In this document: one piece after another, positions 6,762 through 7,148 of the stretch
Position numbering within the stretch: position 1 is the first letter of the stretch
Layout of the letters: each line of letters opens with the position of its first letter
Origin: Bacillota bacterium
Lineage (GTDB): Bacteria; Bacillota_E; JAJZYS01; JAILZS01
DNA: 7,148 bases
Assembly (NCBI GenBank): GCA_021817625.1
Contig: JAKASY010000092.1
Location: 1-7,148, forward strand
Direction of reading: 5' to 3'
The notes under the pieces: generated by a model
Told to the model about the DNA's origin: nothing
Database searches by the model: none
Seen by the model: the letters and a program-made list of their open reading frames with translations, nothing else
Program-made: the position numbers and the translations under genes

Positions 6762-7148
6762 GGGATCTCTCCTTCTCTGGGCCAGGGTGGCTCCCGACCG
6801 GCGCAACGTCGCGCTCGTAGCGGTCGATGCGTGCCTCGATGGCGCGGCGGTCGCGCAGGGGATAGAGGGAGGGTGGCGGGCGGCGGCCGAGGGCGCTCGC
6901 CAGGAGGTCGCTGTCCTCGTCGTCGCCGGGGGCGTCGACCACGGACAGCGGCACCGGCGCGGGCCTAGAGGCCTCATGGCGGAAGACGCCGATGGCCTCG
7001 CGGATGCGGTCGAGCCGCGTGCCCGCGCGATGAAGCCGCCGGATCTCCGTTAGGAGCGCCACGTCCGACTCGCTGTAGAGCCGGCGCGTGCCCCGCCGCT
7101 GCGGCTCGATCAGGCCAAGCGACTCGTAGTAGCGCAGCTGGCGCGGGC
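6694..7148 (-). CDS. glnR: GlnR-like MerR-family regulator, 5' end missing
   Basis: This DNA-binding regulator probably controls the glnA operon according to nitrogen supply. The window edge cuts off the first part of the winged helix. What remains reads PRQLRYYESLGLIEPQRR, then GTRRLYSESDVALLTEIRRL and LDRIREAIGVF, the MerR fold with the Bacillus GlnR-like pattern ARQIRYYEENGLI...RRLFSFHDVDKLLEI. The remaining ~90 residues are Arg/Pro/Asp-rich, and I do not see the Bacillus GlnR C-terminal tail (FRQGDMSRFF) through which feedback-inhibited GS acts. The last ~22 codons (6761-6694) lie inside glnA. No GlnR operator (TGTNA-N7-TNACA) could be found, since the promoter lies outside the window. 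The symbol rests on the helix pattern and position; another MerR regulator is possible. Confidence 0.88.
   Translation of the reverse strand, partial: PRQLRYYESLGLIEPQRRGTRRLYSESDVALLTEIRRLHRAGTRLDRIREAIGVFRHEASRPAPVPLSVVDAPGDDEDSDLLASALGRRPPPSLYPLRDRRAIEARIDRYERDVAPVGSHPGPEKERSHGEPGNSGDGRPRPRAVPPGQR
6769..6774 (-). promoter_or_regulatory. Ribosome binding site of glnA inside glnR
   Basis: AAGGAG lies 7 nt before ATG 6761 and within the glnR-like reading frame. It fixes the glnA start: upstream in-frame codons reaching 6977 carry no family sequence, and MANLATPETAALAPVLSRLD fits a GSI N-terminus. Confidence 0.85.

Overview
The window is a very GC-rich bacterial segment with two parts: a cell-surface gene plus a decayed insertion sequence on the plus strand (1-4573), and a nitrogen-metabolism operon on the minus strand (7148-4704). 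A MerR-type regulator resembling GlnR sits directly upstream of a type I glutamine synthetase gene. That arrangement is best known from Bacillota, so with this base composition I favour a high-GC Bacillota-like lineage (Symbiobacterium/Thermaerobacter/Limnochorda type). This is an inference, and another high-GC phylum such as Chloroflexota is not excluded.

Left half. After a 292-bp leader with small hairpins, one 1201-residue secreted protein is encoded (293-3898). It has a signal peptide, several Ig-like beta domains, a poly-proline linker, and a C-terminal half in which short beta-helix-like rungs alternate with long glycine-rich blocks. Most later blocks carry a cysteine-bearing loop in the middle. 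It is followed immediately by the frameshifted 3' remnant of an IS1182-like DDE transposase (about 4032-4573, perhaps from about 3903), whose probable catalytic glutamate is replaced by glutamine.

Right half, read leftwards. The truncated glnR-like gene (7148-6694) overlaps glnA (6761-5319) by 68 bp. After a strong GC hairpin comes a GNAT N-acetyltransferase of the phosphinothricin/arsinothricin/methionine sulfoximine-acetylating type (5279-4704, start uncertain). Those compounds are glutamine synthetase inhibitors, so the operon appears to combine regulator, target enzyme and a possible protector of the target. This is the most interesting functional reading of the window. The 130-bp gap between the convergent transposase remnant and the acetyltransferase contains no gene.
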